From: a virus | Length of the DNA stretch: 36,286 nt | Virus record (IMG/VR): IMGVR_UViG_3300015262_000020 | Span: 1 to 36,286 of that record | Direction: 5' to 3' (one strand) | Part shown: in pieces, positions 6,521 through 13,100 of the stretch | Position numbering within the stretch: position 1 is the first letter of the stretch | Layout: each line of letters begins with the position of its first letter | The notes under the pieces: generated by a model | Told to the model about the DNA's origin: nothing | Databases searched by the model: none | Seen by the model: only the letters and a program-made list of their open reading frames with translations | Position numbers and translations under genes: made by a program

Positions 6521-6991
6521 TTAGAGCACGCTGATGCCGTTGATGACCAGTCCGGTGACCTGCGTGCCGTCCGCGGAGGTAGTGCACGATGCGAACGTGT
6601 CGAGGTTAGCCCCGAACGCGTTCATCATGGTCAAGCCCTCGCCACGGCGCCACGCAAATCGGTGCATCTGCCCGTCGCCAATGTCACGCGTGTAGGGCAC
6701 TTCCGCTGATGAGGGATTCTTGGCCGTCTGACGCACCGCCTGCCTGCACGTTGCCAGTGCGGTGACGGATGGGTCGGCGAGATGCGGTGTGTTATCCGTG
6801 CTGTTGAACATGGTGGTGCATGAATACACGCCGCCGCCCAGGATGACGATGATCAAGATGCTGCGGATGGTTTTTTCCGTGACTTGGTTTTGCTTTGCCG
6901 CCGCGCTGGGGCAGTTGATGCCGCAGTGCGGACACACGGCGGCCGCCGATGAAACGCTGGTGCCGCACTCGCGGCAGGTTGTCATTGCCAT
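6521..6991 (-). CDS. Zinc-ribbon, single-span membrane protein (156 aa)
   Basis: The N-terminus has CREC ... CPHC, a zinc ribbon (residues about 6-23). A hydrophobic span (SILIIVILGGGVYSCTTMF, about 44-62) follows, then a roughly 90-residue domain with two Cys. A good Shine-Dalgarno (AAGGGGGAAGC) supports ATG 6991. It follows the repressor in the same orientation and is cut off from the PL operon by a terminator. It is therefore probably expressed in the lysogen and is a candidate lysogenic-conversion or exclusion protein. Many bacterial genomes carry similar zinc-ribbon/membrane proteins of unknown role. Confidence 0.75.
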   Translation of the reverse strand: MAMTTCRECGTSVSSAAAVCPHCGINCPSAAAKQNQVTEKTIRSILIIVILGGGVYSCTTMFNSTDNTPHLADPSVTALATCRQAVRQTAKNPSSAEVPYTRDIGDGQMHRFAWRRGEGLTMMNAFGANLDTFASCTTSADGTQVTGLVINGISVL

Positions 6992-7025
6992 GCTTCCCCC
7001 TTCGCTGCGGCTCCATGCCGCACTG

Positions 7026-7205
7026 TCAGTTGCCGAACCTGCGCAGCCATTCGCGCGGCGTCAGTTTTTGGACGCGATCGAGCGCCAAGGTTGGCGGCGT
7101 TTTGACGGCATTGCCGCCCACTACGATCAATTCAGGCTTTGCGGGCGCGGCGCCGATTTGTCGCCGCAAGTACGCCTTGATCATCGTTACCCTTTGTTCG
7201 GTCAT
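7026..7205 (-). CDS. Small basic protein overlapping the repressor 3' end (59 aa)
   Basis: 59 aa, basic, beginning MTEQRVTMIKAYLRRQIG and ending LTPREWLRRFGN. It overlaps the last 74 bases of the repressor gene in another frame. AAGGA stands eight bases before the ATG and GGAAGGG abuts it. The reading frame beyond the repressor stop looks coding (balanced, non-repetitive). No family recognised. Its position suggests it is co-expressed with the repressor. Confidence 0.5.
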   Translation of the reverse strand: MTEQRVTMIKAYLRRQIGAAPAKPELIVVGGNAVKTPPTLALDRVQKLTPREWLRRFGN

Positions 7206-7665
7206 CCCTTCCGTCCTTCGGTGCCACCGCGCCATTGATGTGCGCGCCCAGCCAGGCGCGTCCGCGCCCTCTGGTGAAATTGCCGAAGGTCTGGGCGTGC
7301 TGGTACGCGGCGATGAAGAGCTGGGGGTTGGCGGTGAAGTCGTAGGTGAGCCCCAGTTCTTCATGCGTCTCAAGCAATGCGCGTGCCACGTCCATCACAA
7401 CCGCTGGATCAATACCGCCGCCGGGGCCATATGTTGGCGGTGACTCTTCATCCCTGACCATCGATCGCGGCTTGCCGGTTTCAAGGTACATGACATCTTC
7501 GCCGAGTTCTTCAGCAAGGCGGTGTAGTTTGGTCGTTGACTTGGCTTTACCGGATTCGAGGTCGGCGAGTCCGCTGTAGGACATGCCCGCGCGCTGCGCC
7601 AGGTCCTTGCGCGAAATGCCGCGGGCCTTGCGAATTCTCAGAATGCGGGCACCAATGCTCTCCAT
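7132..7665 (-). CDS. XRE-family phage repressor (CI-like, no peptidase domain)
   Basis: 177 aa. Residues about 5-58 form a Cro/C1-type helix-turn-helix (ILRIRKARGISRKDLAQRAG, then YSGLADLESGKAKSTTKLHRLAEEL). The remainder is a short domain (about 80-125) with a basic tail. No S24/LexA-like peptidase follows, so RecA-stimulated self-cleavage is not expected. It is divergent from the cro-like gene across the PR operators, which it presumably binds, as well as those at PL. ATG 7665 is the first Met matching the family start; the open frame upstream runs across the operators. Confidence 0.85.
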   Translation of the reverse strand: MESIGARILRIRKARGISRKDLAQRAGMSYSGLADLESGKAKSTTKLHRLAEELGEDVMYLETGKPRSMVRDEESPPTYGPGGGIDPAVVMDVARALLETHEELGLTYDFTANPQLFIAAYQHAQTFGNFTRGRGRAWLGAHINGAVAPKDGRDDRTKGNDDQGVLAATNRRRARKA

Positions 7666-7687
7666 TGCGCTATTGCAACGGTTTTGC

Positions 7688-7737
7688 GTTACGAAAGGTC
7701 GTTGACAGTTGATTACGATATCTCGTAATCTGGCGTC
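7688..7737 (+). promoter_or_regulatory. PR promoter with two repressor operators
   Basis: A perfect -35 TTGACA (7702-7707), 16-base spacer and -10 CGTAAT (7724-7729). Operators are 7688-7705 (GTTACGA-AAGG-TCGTTGA) and 7712-7729 (ATTACGA-TATC-TCGTAAT, a perfect palindrome of seven-base arms), with centres 24 bp apart. It closely matches the PL module in sequence and geometry. The cro-like ATG begins at 7738, eight bases after the -10, so the transcript probably begins at or next to the start codon. Confidence 0.85.
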
Positions 7738-7956
7738 ATGAGCATCTGGACCAACCGTGTGAAAGACCTTAGCCGGGCCGGCATGACCTACGCGGAAATT
7801 GCGGCGGCTATCCATCTAGCACCCTCCACGGTGGGTGATCTGGCGGCTGGCCGGTACAAGGAACCGCGATACGCGGCGGCCATGGCGCTTAAGGAACTGC
7901 ACGATCGCGTGGTGGTGAACGCCGCCCCCTCCAACGACCTGCGCGAGGCCGGCTGA
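7738..7956 (+). CDS. Cro-like regulator (72 aa), probably leaderless
   Basis: A 72-aa protein with a helix-turn-helix (MTYAEIAAAIHLAPSTVGDLAAGR, about 16-39). It lies divergent to the repressor and is the first gene of the PR operon. No Shine-Dalgarno is possible between the -10 box and the ATG, implying a leaderless or near-leaderless message. By position it should bind the same operators and favour lytic growth. Its last codons (D-L-R-E-A-G-stop) recur at 8344-8364. Confidence 0.8.
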   Translation: MSIWTNRVKDLSRAGMTYAEIAAAIHLAPSTVGDLAAGRYKEPRYAAAMALKELHDRVVVNAAPSNDLREAG

Positions 7957-7960
7957 CATG
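7936..7960 (+). repeat. Imperfect direct repeat, copy 1 (end of cro)
   Basis: These 25 bases match 8344-8368 at 20 positions. All five differences are C/T changes at third codon positions of the frame D-L-R-E-A-G-stop. The two copies bracket the inverted gene 7967-8275. Confidence 0.7.
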
Positions 7961-7966
7961 AGCGTG

Positions 7967-8275
7967 TCAGTGCGTGGGCATTTCCTGCAACTTCCGCATG
8001 GCGAAGTCGTTGCCGTATTGGAGCAGAGCGTCGGTATCGATGTTACGGCCGCGCGCCAGACACCACTCGGCGAAGGCGTCCGATTTGACGTGCGCCTTGA
8101 AGACGCGGATGCCGCGCTCGGCCTGCAGCTTGTCGAATGTCTGCTGCGCGGCGGCTTGCCACTGGTCAAACGTTGGGTGCCAAGCCCGGTTGGGCAGCAA
8201 CCGGCGGAACGCCTCGTAGTCCTCCCGGGCAAACCAGGGGAGGCCGGCGGCCTGGATTTGGCGCGTGTTGTCCAT
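7967..8275 (-). CDS. Conserved-looking phage protein of unknown function (102 aa)
   Basis: 102 aa with a natural composition and several Trp (begins MDNTRQIQAAGLPWFAREDY, and contains FAEWCLARGRNIDTDALLQY). A Shine-Dalgarno GGAG lies six bases before the ATG. The plus-strand frame over the same stretch looks like an antisense shadow. It faces leftward inside the rightward early operon, between two imperfect direct repeats, as an inserted single-gene module would. I recall similar small proteins in other proteobacterial phages and genomes but cannot name a function. Confidence 0.75.
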   Translation of the reverse strand: MDNTRQIQAAGLPWFAREDYEAFRRLLPNRAWHPTFDQWQAAAQQTFDKLQAERGIRVFKAHVKSDAFAEWCLARGRNIDTDALLQYGNDFAMRKLQEMPTH

Positions 8276-8289
8276 GAGGTGCTCCGGTG

Positions 8290-8364
8290 ATGGCGGCGAT
8301 TACTTGGCAGGGTCAAGGCTATCACCGGGTGCGCTTCTCCACTGATTTGCGTGAGGCCGGTTGA
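8290..8364 (+). CDS. 24-codon ORF ending in a duplicate of the cro tail
   Basis: ATG 8290 to TGA 8364 encodes 24 residues ending F-S-T-D-L-R-E-A-G, the same last six residues as the cro-like protein. It may be a remnant of a duplicated gene end or a real mini-gene. The rest of 8276-8434 shows only a second short frame (8366-8428, 20 codons) and no clear promoter. Confidence 0.25.
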   Translation: MAAITWQGQGYHRVRFSTDLREAG

Positions 8365-8368
8365 TATG
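8344..8368 (+). repeat. Imperfect direct repeat, copy 2
   Basis: Second copy of the repeat at 7936-7960; see that entry. It marks the right border of the inverted gene insertion and is immediately followed by an ATG, as in copy 1. Confidence 0.7.
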
Positions 8369-8434
8369 GCTACACGCGTGCTTTCGTTGTTCCCCACGTT
8401 GTTCCCCATGGTTTTCTCCCGAGGCTGAACAGTC

Positions 8435-8623
8435 ATGTATGACGACCCGACCCATATCCGCGACCACGAAGTGAAAGTGCGGCTGAGCGATGCCGAGCTG
8501 GCGGTGGTGGATGCCCTGGCTCGCTACAACCGTCGCCAGCGCGCCGCATTCATCCGCGACTTGGTGATGGCCAGCGTGGCCCGCTGCGAAGCACAAGGTA
8601 GCGCCGAACAGCAAGCGGCCTGA
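8435..8623 (+). CDS. Ribbon-helix-helix DNA-binding protein (62 aa)
   Basis: 62 aa. It has an N-terminal beta strand (HEVKVRLSD, about 10-18), then two helices (AELAVVDALARYN and RQRAAFIRDLVMASV), the layout of Arc/MetJ-type repressors and copy-number regulators. It is early, in the rightward operon upstream of the replication gene. Targets unknown. Confidence 0.75.
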   Translation: MYDDPTHIRDHEVKVRLSDAELAVVDALARYNRRQRAAFIRDLVMASVARCEAQGSAEQQAA

Positions 8624-8643
8624 AGGCCCTTTTGTGGGCCTTT
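8623..8643 (+). terminator. GC-rich hairpin between early genes
   Basis: AAGGCCC (8623-8629) pairs with GGGCCTT (8636-8642) around a TTTTGT loop. It has no proper U-run, so it is at most a weak terminator or attenuator. It starts at the stop codon of the preceding gene. Confidence 0.3.
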
Positions 8644-8656
8644 ACAGGGGGCTGCT

Positions 8657-8854
8657 ATGCCAGAAATCGCGATTGAGATGACCGAGGCCGAGCTGCGCCG
8701 CATTCGAGCGGCAGCGGTGGTGCTTGGCCAGACGGTGGAACAGATGGTGGCGGATGAGTTGCGGGCGCGGTACGCGCTGCTGGATCTGCCCGGCAAGGTG
8801 ATTCCACTGCGGCTGCGGCTGCGGAAAGGGGGCGTGGGCGATGGACATGATTGA
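8657..8854 (+). CDS. Small ribbon-helix-helix-like protein (65 aa)
   Basis: 65 aa. A short strand (EIAIEMTEAELR) is followed by helices (RRIRAAAVVLGQTVEQMVADELRARY) in a layout like ribbon-helix-helix proteins, then a basic tail. AGGGGG stands about six bases upstream of the ATG. Its 3' end overlaps the next gene by 14 bases. DNA binding is inferred. Confidence 0.6.
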   Translation: MPEIAIEMTEAELRRIRAAAVVLGQTVEQMVADELRARYALLDLPGKVIPLRLRLRKGGVGDGHD

Positions 8855-9059
8855 TGTGGCACAACGCCGACAGATGGAAGCTATCGAACAGGCCTTGGCT
8901 TCCCGCAAGACCGCAGGGCAGGGGCGTACGCACTGCATCGCCGAGGATTGCGGCGCGCCGATCGCGCCAGTGCGACAGGCCATGGGCGCGCAGCTGTGCC
9001 TCGACTGTCAGCGCGCCGCCGAACAGAGGGCCCAGTCATGGGCTCGCACGGCCATCTGA
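8841..9059 (+). CDS. TraR/DksA-type C4 zinc-finger protein (72 aa)
   Basis: 72 aa with a charged N-terminal helix and the pattern CIAEDCGAPIAPVRQ ... LCLDCQ (about 32-57). This is the C4 zinc finger of short phage TraR/DksA-family proteins such as P2 Orf82. Family members bind in the RNA polymerase secondary channel and alter promoter choice. The first Cys pair has four residues between cysteines rather than the usual two. Confidence 0.85.
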   Translation: MDMIDVAQRRQMEAIEQALASRKTAGQGRTHCIAEDCGAPIAPVRQAMGAQLCLDCQRAAEQRAQSWARTAI

Positions 9060-9232
9060 CATGCACGCATCGCAAACGCCCGCCGTCGCGCACGGCGCTC
9101 GAAACCATCGCCCGCATTCGGCAAGTGCTGGAACAGGGCTGCACGCCGGAACAACTGGCCCAGGCCCGGGCCGAATTGCAGGCCCCTTGCGCGCCGCGCC
9201 AGCCGCAGCTGCCGTTGCGGGTGAAGCCGTGA
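9038..9232 (+). CDS. Hypothetical protein (64 aa)
   Basis: 64 aa, basic N-terminus, then a helical segment (RTALETIARIRQVLEQGCTPEQLAQARAELQ). The ATG lies inside the 3' end of the TraR-like gene, and the stop overlaps the next GTG by GTGA. No family recognised. Confidence 0.55.
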   Translation: MGSHGHLTCTHRKRPPSRTALETIARIRQVLEQGCTPEQLAQARAELQAPCAPRQPQLPLRVKP

Positions 9233-9552
9233 CAGCGTGGGTGTCGCCGCTGCCCGACGGCCTGCGCATGTCCGTGCAGGTGTACCGCCCTGGCCACGAC
9301 GTGCGACGCCTGGCCGGCGCCATCGTAGAACGTGCCTGGCGGCGGCAGGGCGTGCGCGTGTACCGCTGGCCCTGCGGCACGGTGGCCGTCGTGCTGGTGG
9401 GTTCGCGCGCCGACGCCGTGCTGCTGGCCGAATGCGTCGACCATTTGTTGGTGACCTACGCGCGCCATGACCTGCTCGGCAAGCCCGGTCCGGGCCCGCT
9501 GCTGGTGGACGTGCTGCATGACCTGAACTGGGCGAGGGCGACGGCTGCATGA
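9229..9552 (+). CDS. Hypothetical protein (107 aa)
   Basis: 107 aa. The GTG at 9229 is chosen because it makes a GTGA overlap with the previous stop; an ATG at 9268 would give a shorter form. The protein has beta-strand-rich text (RVYRWPCGTVAVVLVGS) and a helical C-terminal half. No family recognised; it sits just upstream of the replication gene. Confidence 0.55.
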   Translation: MTAWVSPLPDGLRMSVQVYRPGHDVRRLAGAIVERAWRRQGVRVYRWPCGTVAVVLVGSRADAVLLAECVDHLLVTYARHDLLGKPGPGPLLVDVLHDLNWARATAA

Positions 9553-9737
9553 TCGTCCTCGCCCCATCTCCCCGTGATCAGGATCGGCGAACGGCCTCGG
9601 TCGGGTTCATCGCAGACGCGGACGGCGTGGCATACGGGAAGGGGGCGAACGCCGGGCATGGGTCCTCCCTGGACTTGACCGCATGCGGGTTGCACGGCCG
9701 CAATTCCTGGGTAGTTAGCGGGCTGGGAAGTTACTGA
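9549..9737 (+). CDS. Possible small protein (62 aa)
   Basis: An open frame of 62 codons starting in an ATGA overlap with the preceding gene and ending directly before the primase ATG. Composition is Gly/Ser/Ala-rich with no recognisable motif, so it may be only a spacer. It is kept because the overlap geometry matches the rest of the operon. Confidence 0.35.
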   Translation: MIVLAPSPRDQDRRTASVGFIADADGVAYGKGANAGHGSSLDLTACGLHGRNSWVVSGLGSY

Positions 9738-12140
9738 ATGTCAGCCACGAACTATGGTGACGTACTGGACCAGTTGCGCGCCGCCGGCCTGCAGGTCGAA
9801 TCGCTGGACATCGGGCGCATGGTGCGCTGTCGGGTCGAGGGCGATCGCGAGCGGCGTGGCTGGTACATGCTGCATGAGTTGACCGGGCAGGGCGGCGATC
9901 TGCTGATCGTCGGCAGCTTCGGCGTGTGGCGTGGGTCGGACAACGGCGCGCAGAAGGTGGCGCTGACCAAGACCGCGTTCACCGGCGAGCAGCGCGAGGC
10001 GATCCGAAAGCGCATGGCGGAGGATCGCCAGCGCATCGACCAGGCGCGCGCTGCCGAAGCGGCGCGCGCGGCCACGCGCGCCGCGAAAGTCTGGGCGATG
10101 TGCTCACCCACCGGTGAATCCGACTACCTGGTGCGCAAGGGCGTGCAGTCGCATGGCCTGCGGTTCTCGCCGTCCGGCGCGTGCGTGGTGCCGATGCTGG
10201 ACACGTCCGGCAAGATCCACGGTCTGCAAGTCATCCGCCCCAAGAAGGAGCGCGGCCGCGACAAGGATTTCTGGCCCACCGGGCTGGTCAAGAAGGGCCA
10301 CTTCCATTTGATCGGCACGCCCACGTGGATCGTGCTGATCGCCGAAGGCTATGCCACCGCCGCCACCGTGCACGAAGCCACCGGCTTGCCGGTGGCCGTT
10401 GCGTTCGACGCCGGCAACATTGGCCCCGTCGTCGCCAATCTGCACAAACGCTACCGTCAGGCGAAGGTATTGATCTGCGCCGACGACGACGTCTTCGCCA
10501 AGTGCCTGCATTGCGGCACGCGCGTCGACCTCACGCCCTGGCGCAACGGCCCCACCTGCGAAAACCCCGACTGCGGCAAAGAACATGGCCGCATCAACAC
10601 CGGTGTCACCAGCGCCAGCGCCGCCGCGCTCGAGGTCGGCGGCGCGTGGGTCGTGCCGGTGTTCGCCGACGCGAATGCCAGGCACAACGCCTTCATTGAC
10701 CGCGGCATCAAGCTCACCGACTTCAACGACCTGCACGCCGCCGAAGGCCTGCACGTCGTGCGCACGCAGGTCGAGACCCGCCTCACGGAATTGGGTTGGC
10801 AACCCGGCGCTCGCAAGCCGCGGTCACCGGCCAACGGGGGGGAGGGGAAGAGCGAACTGCGCCCCATCGAAACCATCGACGAACTGCTCGAGCGCTTCGC
10901 GCTGGTCTACGGTCAGGGCGGCACCGTGTTCGATCGACAGGAGCATTGCCTGCTGGCGCTGAGCGACATGCGCGACGCCTGCATGTCTCGCGAGATCCAC
11001 CGCGCCTGGGCCGAGCACCCCGACCGCAACATCGTGCGCGTGCGCGAAGTCGGCTTCGACCCCGGCAGCGACGACCCCGCCATCACCTGCAACCTGTGGG
11101 CCGGCTGGCCCACCGAAGCGAAGGCGGGCAACTGCGACAAGCTGCTCGACATGCTGCGCTACATGTGCAGCGACGACGGCGCACCCAACACGCTCTACAA
11201 CTGGGTGCTCAACTGGATCGCGTACCCCATCCAGCACCACGGCGCCAAGATGAAAACCACGCTGGTGCTGCACGGCCCGCAAGGCACCGGCAAGAACCTG
11301 TTCTTCGAAGCGCTCATGGCCATCTACGACCAGTACGGCCGCGTCATCGACCAGACCGCCATCGAGGACCGCTTCAACGACTGGGCATCCCGGCGGCTAT
11401 TCCTGATCGCCGACGAAGTCGTCGCGCGCTCCGACCTGTACCACGTCAAGAACAAGCTCAAGGCGTTCATCACCGGCGAATGGATCCGCATCAACCCCAA
11501 GAACATGGCGGCCTACGACGAACGCAACCACGTCAACATCGTGTTCCTGTCGAACGAAGTGATGCCCGTCGTCATCGACGAAGACGACCGCCGCCACGCC
11601 GTCATCTGGACCCCCGCCAAGCTGGGGCCCGACTTCTACCGCGACGTGCTCGCCGAGCTGGCCAACGGCGGCGTGGCGGCGCTGCACCACCACCTGCTGC
11701 ACCACGACCTGGGCGAGTTCGGGCCGGGCACCCTGCCGCCGTACACCGACGCGAAAGACGAGCTGATCAACCTCAGCCTCGACAGCACCGTGCGCTTCTA
11801 CCGCCAGCTCGCCGCCGGCGACATCCTCGGTGTGCGATGTCGGCCTGCACTTGCCACCGACGTGTTCGACCTCTACCGCGTCTGGTGCGCGCGCACGAAT
11901 GAACGCGCGGCGCCCATGCCGAAATTCGTCAACGCGCTCGAGCGCAAATGCGGCGTGCGCAACCAGCGCAAACGCTACACCGACGTCACCAAAACCGATG
12001 GCAGGGCAGGGCCACACGCCGTGCTGTTCCTCGGCGGTGCGGATTGCCCGCCAGGCGAATCCGAAGGCGACTGGCTCGCCGAGGAACTCAAGGGCTTCCG
12101 CCGCAACGTCGGCGTGTTCAAGGGCGAGGCCTATGACTGA
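9738..12140 (+). CDS. Primase/helicase (TOPRIM plus SF3-like ATPase)
   Basis: An 800-aa replication protein. Residues about 1-200 are a leader and primase-like N-terminal region. TOPRIM follows, with the catalytic Glu in EGYATAATV (Glu203) and the acidic triad ADDD (249-251). A four-Cys zinc element (CLHC ... CENPDC, about 256-279) directly follows the acidic triad. The C-terminal half is a DUF5906-type helicase with Walker A GPQGTGKN (513-520) and the downstream block RLFLIADEVV as Walker B. It would prime and unwind phage DNA, probably at the iteron block immediately downstream (12170-12411). The weak Shine-Dalgarno GGGAAG stands seven bases upstream. Confidence 0.9.
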   Translation: MSATNYGDVLDQLRAAGLQVESLDIGRMVRCRVEGDRERRGWYMLHELTGQGGDLLIVGSFGVWRGSDNGAQKVALTKTAFTGEQREAIRKRMAEDRQRIDQARAAEAARAATRAAKVWAMCSPTGESDYLVRKGVQSHGLRFSPSGACVVPMLDTSGKIHGLQVIRPKKERGRDKDFWPTGLVKKGHFHLIGTPTWIVLIAEGYATAATVHEATGLPVAVAFDAGNIGPVVANLHKRYRQAKVLICADDDVFAKCLHCGTRVDLTPWRNGPTCENPDCGKEHGRINTGVTSASAAALEVGGAWVVPVFADANARHNAFIDRGIKLTDFNDLHAAEGLHVVRTQVETRLTELGWQPGARKPRSPANGGEGKSELRPIETIDELLERFALVYGQGGTVFDRQEHCLLALSDMRDACMSREIHRAWAEHPDRNIVRVREVGFDPGSDDPAITCNLWAGWPTEAKAGNCDKLLDMLRYMCSDDGAPNTLYNWVLNWIAYPIQHHGAKMKTTLVLHGPQGTGKNLFFEALMAIYDQYGRVIDQTAIEDRFNDWASRRLFLIADEVVARSDLYHVKNKLKAFITGEWIRINPKNMAAYDERNHVNIVFLSNEVMPVVIDEDDRRHAVIWTPAKLGPDFYRDVLAELANGGVAALHHHLLHHDLGEFGPGTLPPYTDAKDELINLSLDSTVRFYRQLAAGDILGVRCRPALATDVFDLYRVWCARTNERAAPMPKFVNALERKCGVRNQRKRYTDVTKTDGRAGPHAVLFLGGADCPPGESEGDWLAEELKGFRRNVGVFKGEAYD

Positions 12141-12169
12141 CCATCGCGCCATCGGAATAACTGCACCTG

Positions 12170-12411
12170 TGCGGCATGTGCGGCATGGTGTGCGGCATCC
12201 CGTGCGGCATCAAACCGTTGTGGCGCCTCACTGTGCGGCATGTGCGGCATCCCCCACGTACACGTGCGGGCATGCGCACCTGCGCGCACACCCGCGCATG
12301 CACCCGTGCGCCCCCGCACATGCCGCACATAGCGCACATGCCGCACACGCCGCGCCGTTGCGCCATTCGCATGGCGCACACCATGCCGCACACAACCCGC
12401 CGCATGCCGCA
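12170..12411. repeat. Inverted iteron block, candidate replication origin
   Basis: The 342 bases between 12141 and 12482 hold no convincing gene. The left arm has TGCGGCAT at 12170, 12179, 12191, 12203, 12234 and 12243. The right arm has the reverse complement ATGCCGCA at 12320, 12338, 12383 and 12404, plus degenerate copies. The arms face each other around a GC-rich centre of alternating GCGC/CACA. The block sits directly after the primase/helicase gene and before the late genes, where an origin is plausible. A T-rich tract (12431-12445) follows, so the folded RNA could also terminate early transcription. Confidence 0.75.
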
Positions 12412-12482
12412 CACCCACACGCGCGCGCCCGTTTTTCTTCTTTTTCGCCTGCCGCGAAAGGAAAAGTAGTGGAGGAATCCCT

Positions 12483-13100
12483 GTGAATAGCGCCGCCGAA
12501 CAACCCGAAACCCTGAGCTTTGCCGGCTTCGCCCGGCTGCTCGGCATCAAACCGCAGGCCATCACCGCGTTGCGCCACGCCGACCGCCTGGTGCTCACCG
12601 CCGACGGCAATCGCGTGCAGGTCGCCGCCAGCCAGCAGCGCATCCGCGACACCGCCGACCCCAGCAAAGCCGGCGTCGTCGCCCGCCATGCGGCAGAGCG
12701 CGCCGCCAAGGCCGACACCCAGCCCACCGCCGCGCCAGCCACGCCCGCGCCTGACGCAGGGGCAGGGGACGACGACACCGCCGCCGAGGCGCCCACCGGC
12801 AACGCCGACTACCAGAGCAGCCGCGCCCGGCGCGAGCACTACCAGGCGCTGGAAGCCCAGCGCGCCTACGAGGTTGCCATGGGCAAGCTCATGGACGCCC
12901 ACGAAGTGGCCAGCGCCGTGGCCAGCGCCGCCGCCACCCTGCGCACGCGGCTGGAAAGCCTGCCCGACGTGCTCGGCCCGCAGCTCGCCGCCATCAGCGA
13001 CGAAGCCCAGGCACGCGCCACGCTGGCGGAGGCGATCGAACACGCGCTCGAGGAAACGTCGCGGCAGTTCGCGAATATCGCGAGGCAGGTGACGGCGTGA
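12483..13100 (+). CDS. Terminase small subunit
   Basis: 205 aa. The N-terminal helix-turn-helix (LSFAGFARLLGIKPQAITALRHADRL) is a Nu1-like DNA-recognition fold. An Ala/Pro/Asp-rich linker (about 75-110) and a long helical C-terminal part (about 115-205) that should bind the large subunit follow. It starts at GTG with a strong GGAGG seven bases upstream. It would bind the packaging site and pass DNA to the large terminase encoded at 13579. Confidence 0.8.
   Translation: MNSAAEQPETLSFAGFARLLGIKPQAITALRHADRLVLTADGNRVQVAASQQRIRDTADPSKAGVVARHAAERAAKADTQPTAAPATPAPDAGAGDDDTAAEAPTGNADYQSSRARREHYQALEAQRAYEVAMGKLMDAHEVASAVASAAATLRTRLESLPDVLGPQLAAISDEAQARATLAEAIEHALEETSRQFANIARQVTA

Noticed and set aside
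7958-8290. Plus-strand frame following cro
   Set aside because: Less natural composition than the minus-strand 102-aa frame, which has a proper ribosome site and balanced residues.
12170-12411. CRISPR array
   Set aside because: Units are 8-10 bp with irregular spacing and inverted halves; no 25-40-bp repeats with unique spacers and no cas genes.
12118-12469. Open frames through the iteron block on both strands, with repeated Cys/Met/His/Arg units
   Set aside because: Their repetition comes from the DNA iterons; they have no sensible ribosome sites and overlap in opposite directions.
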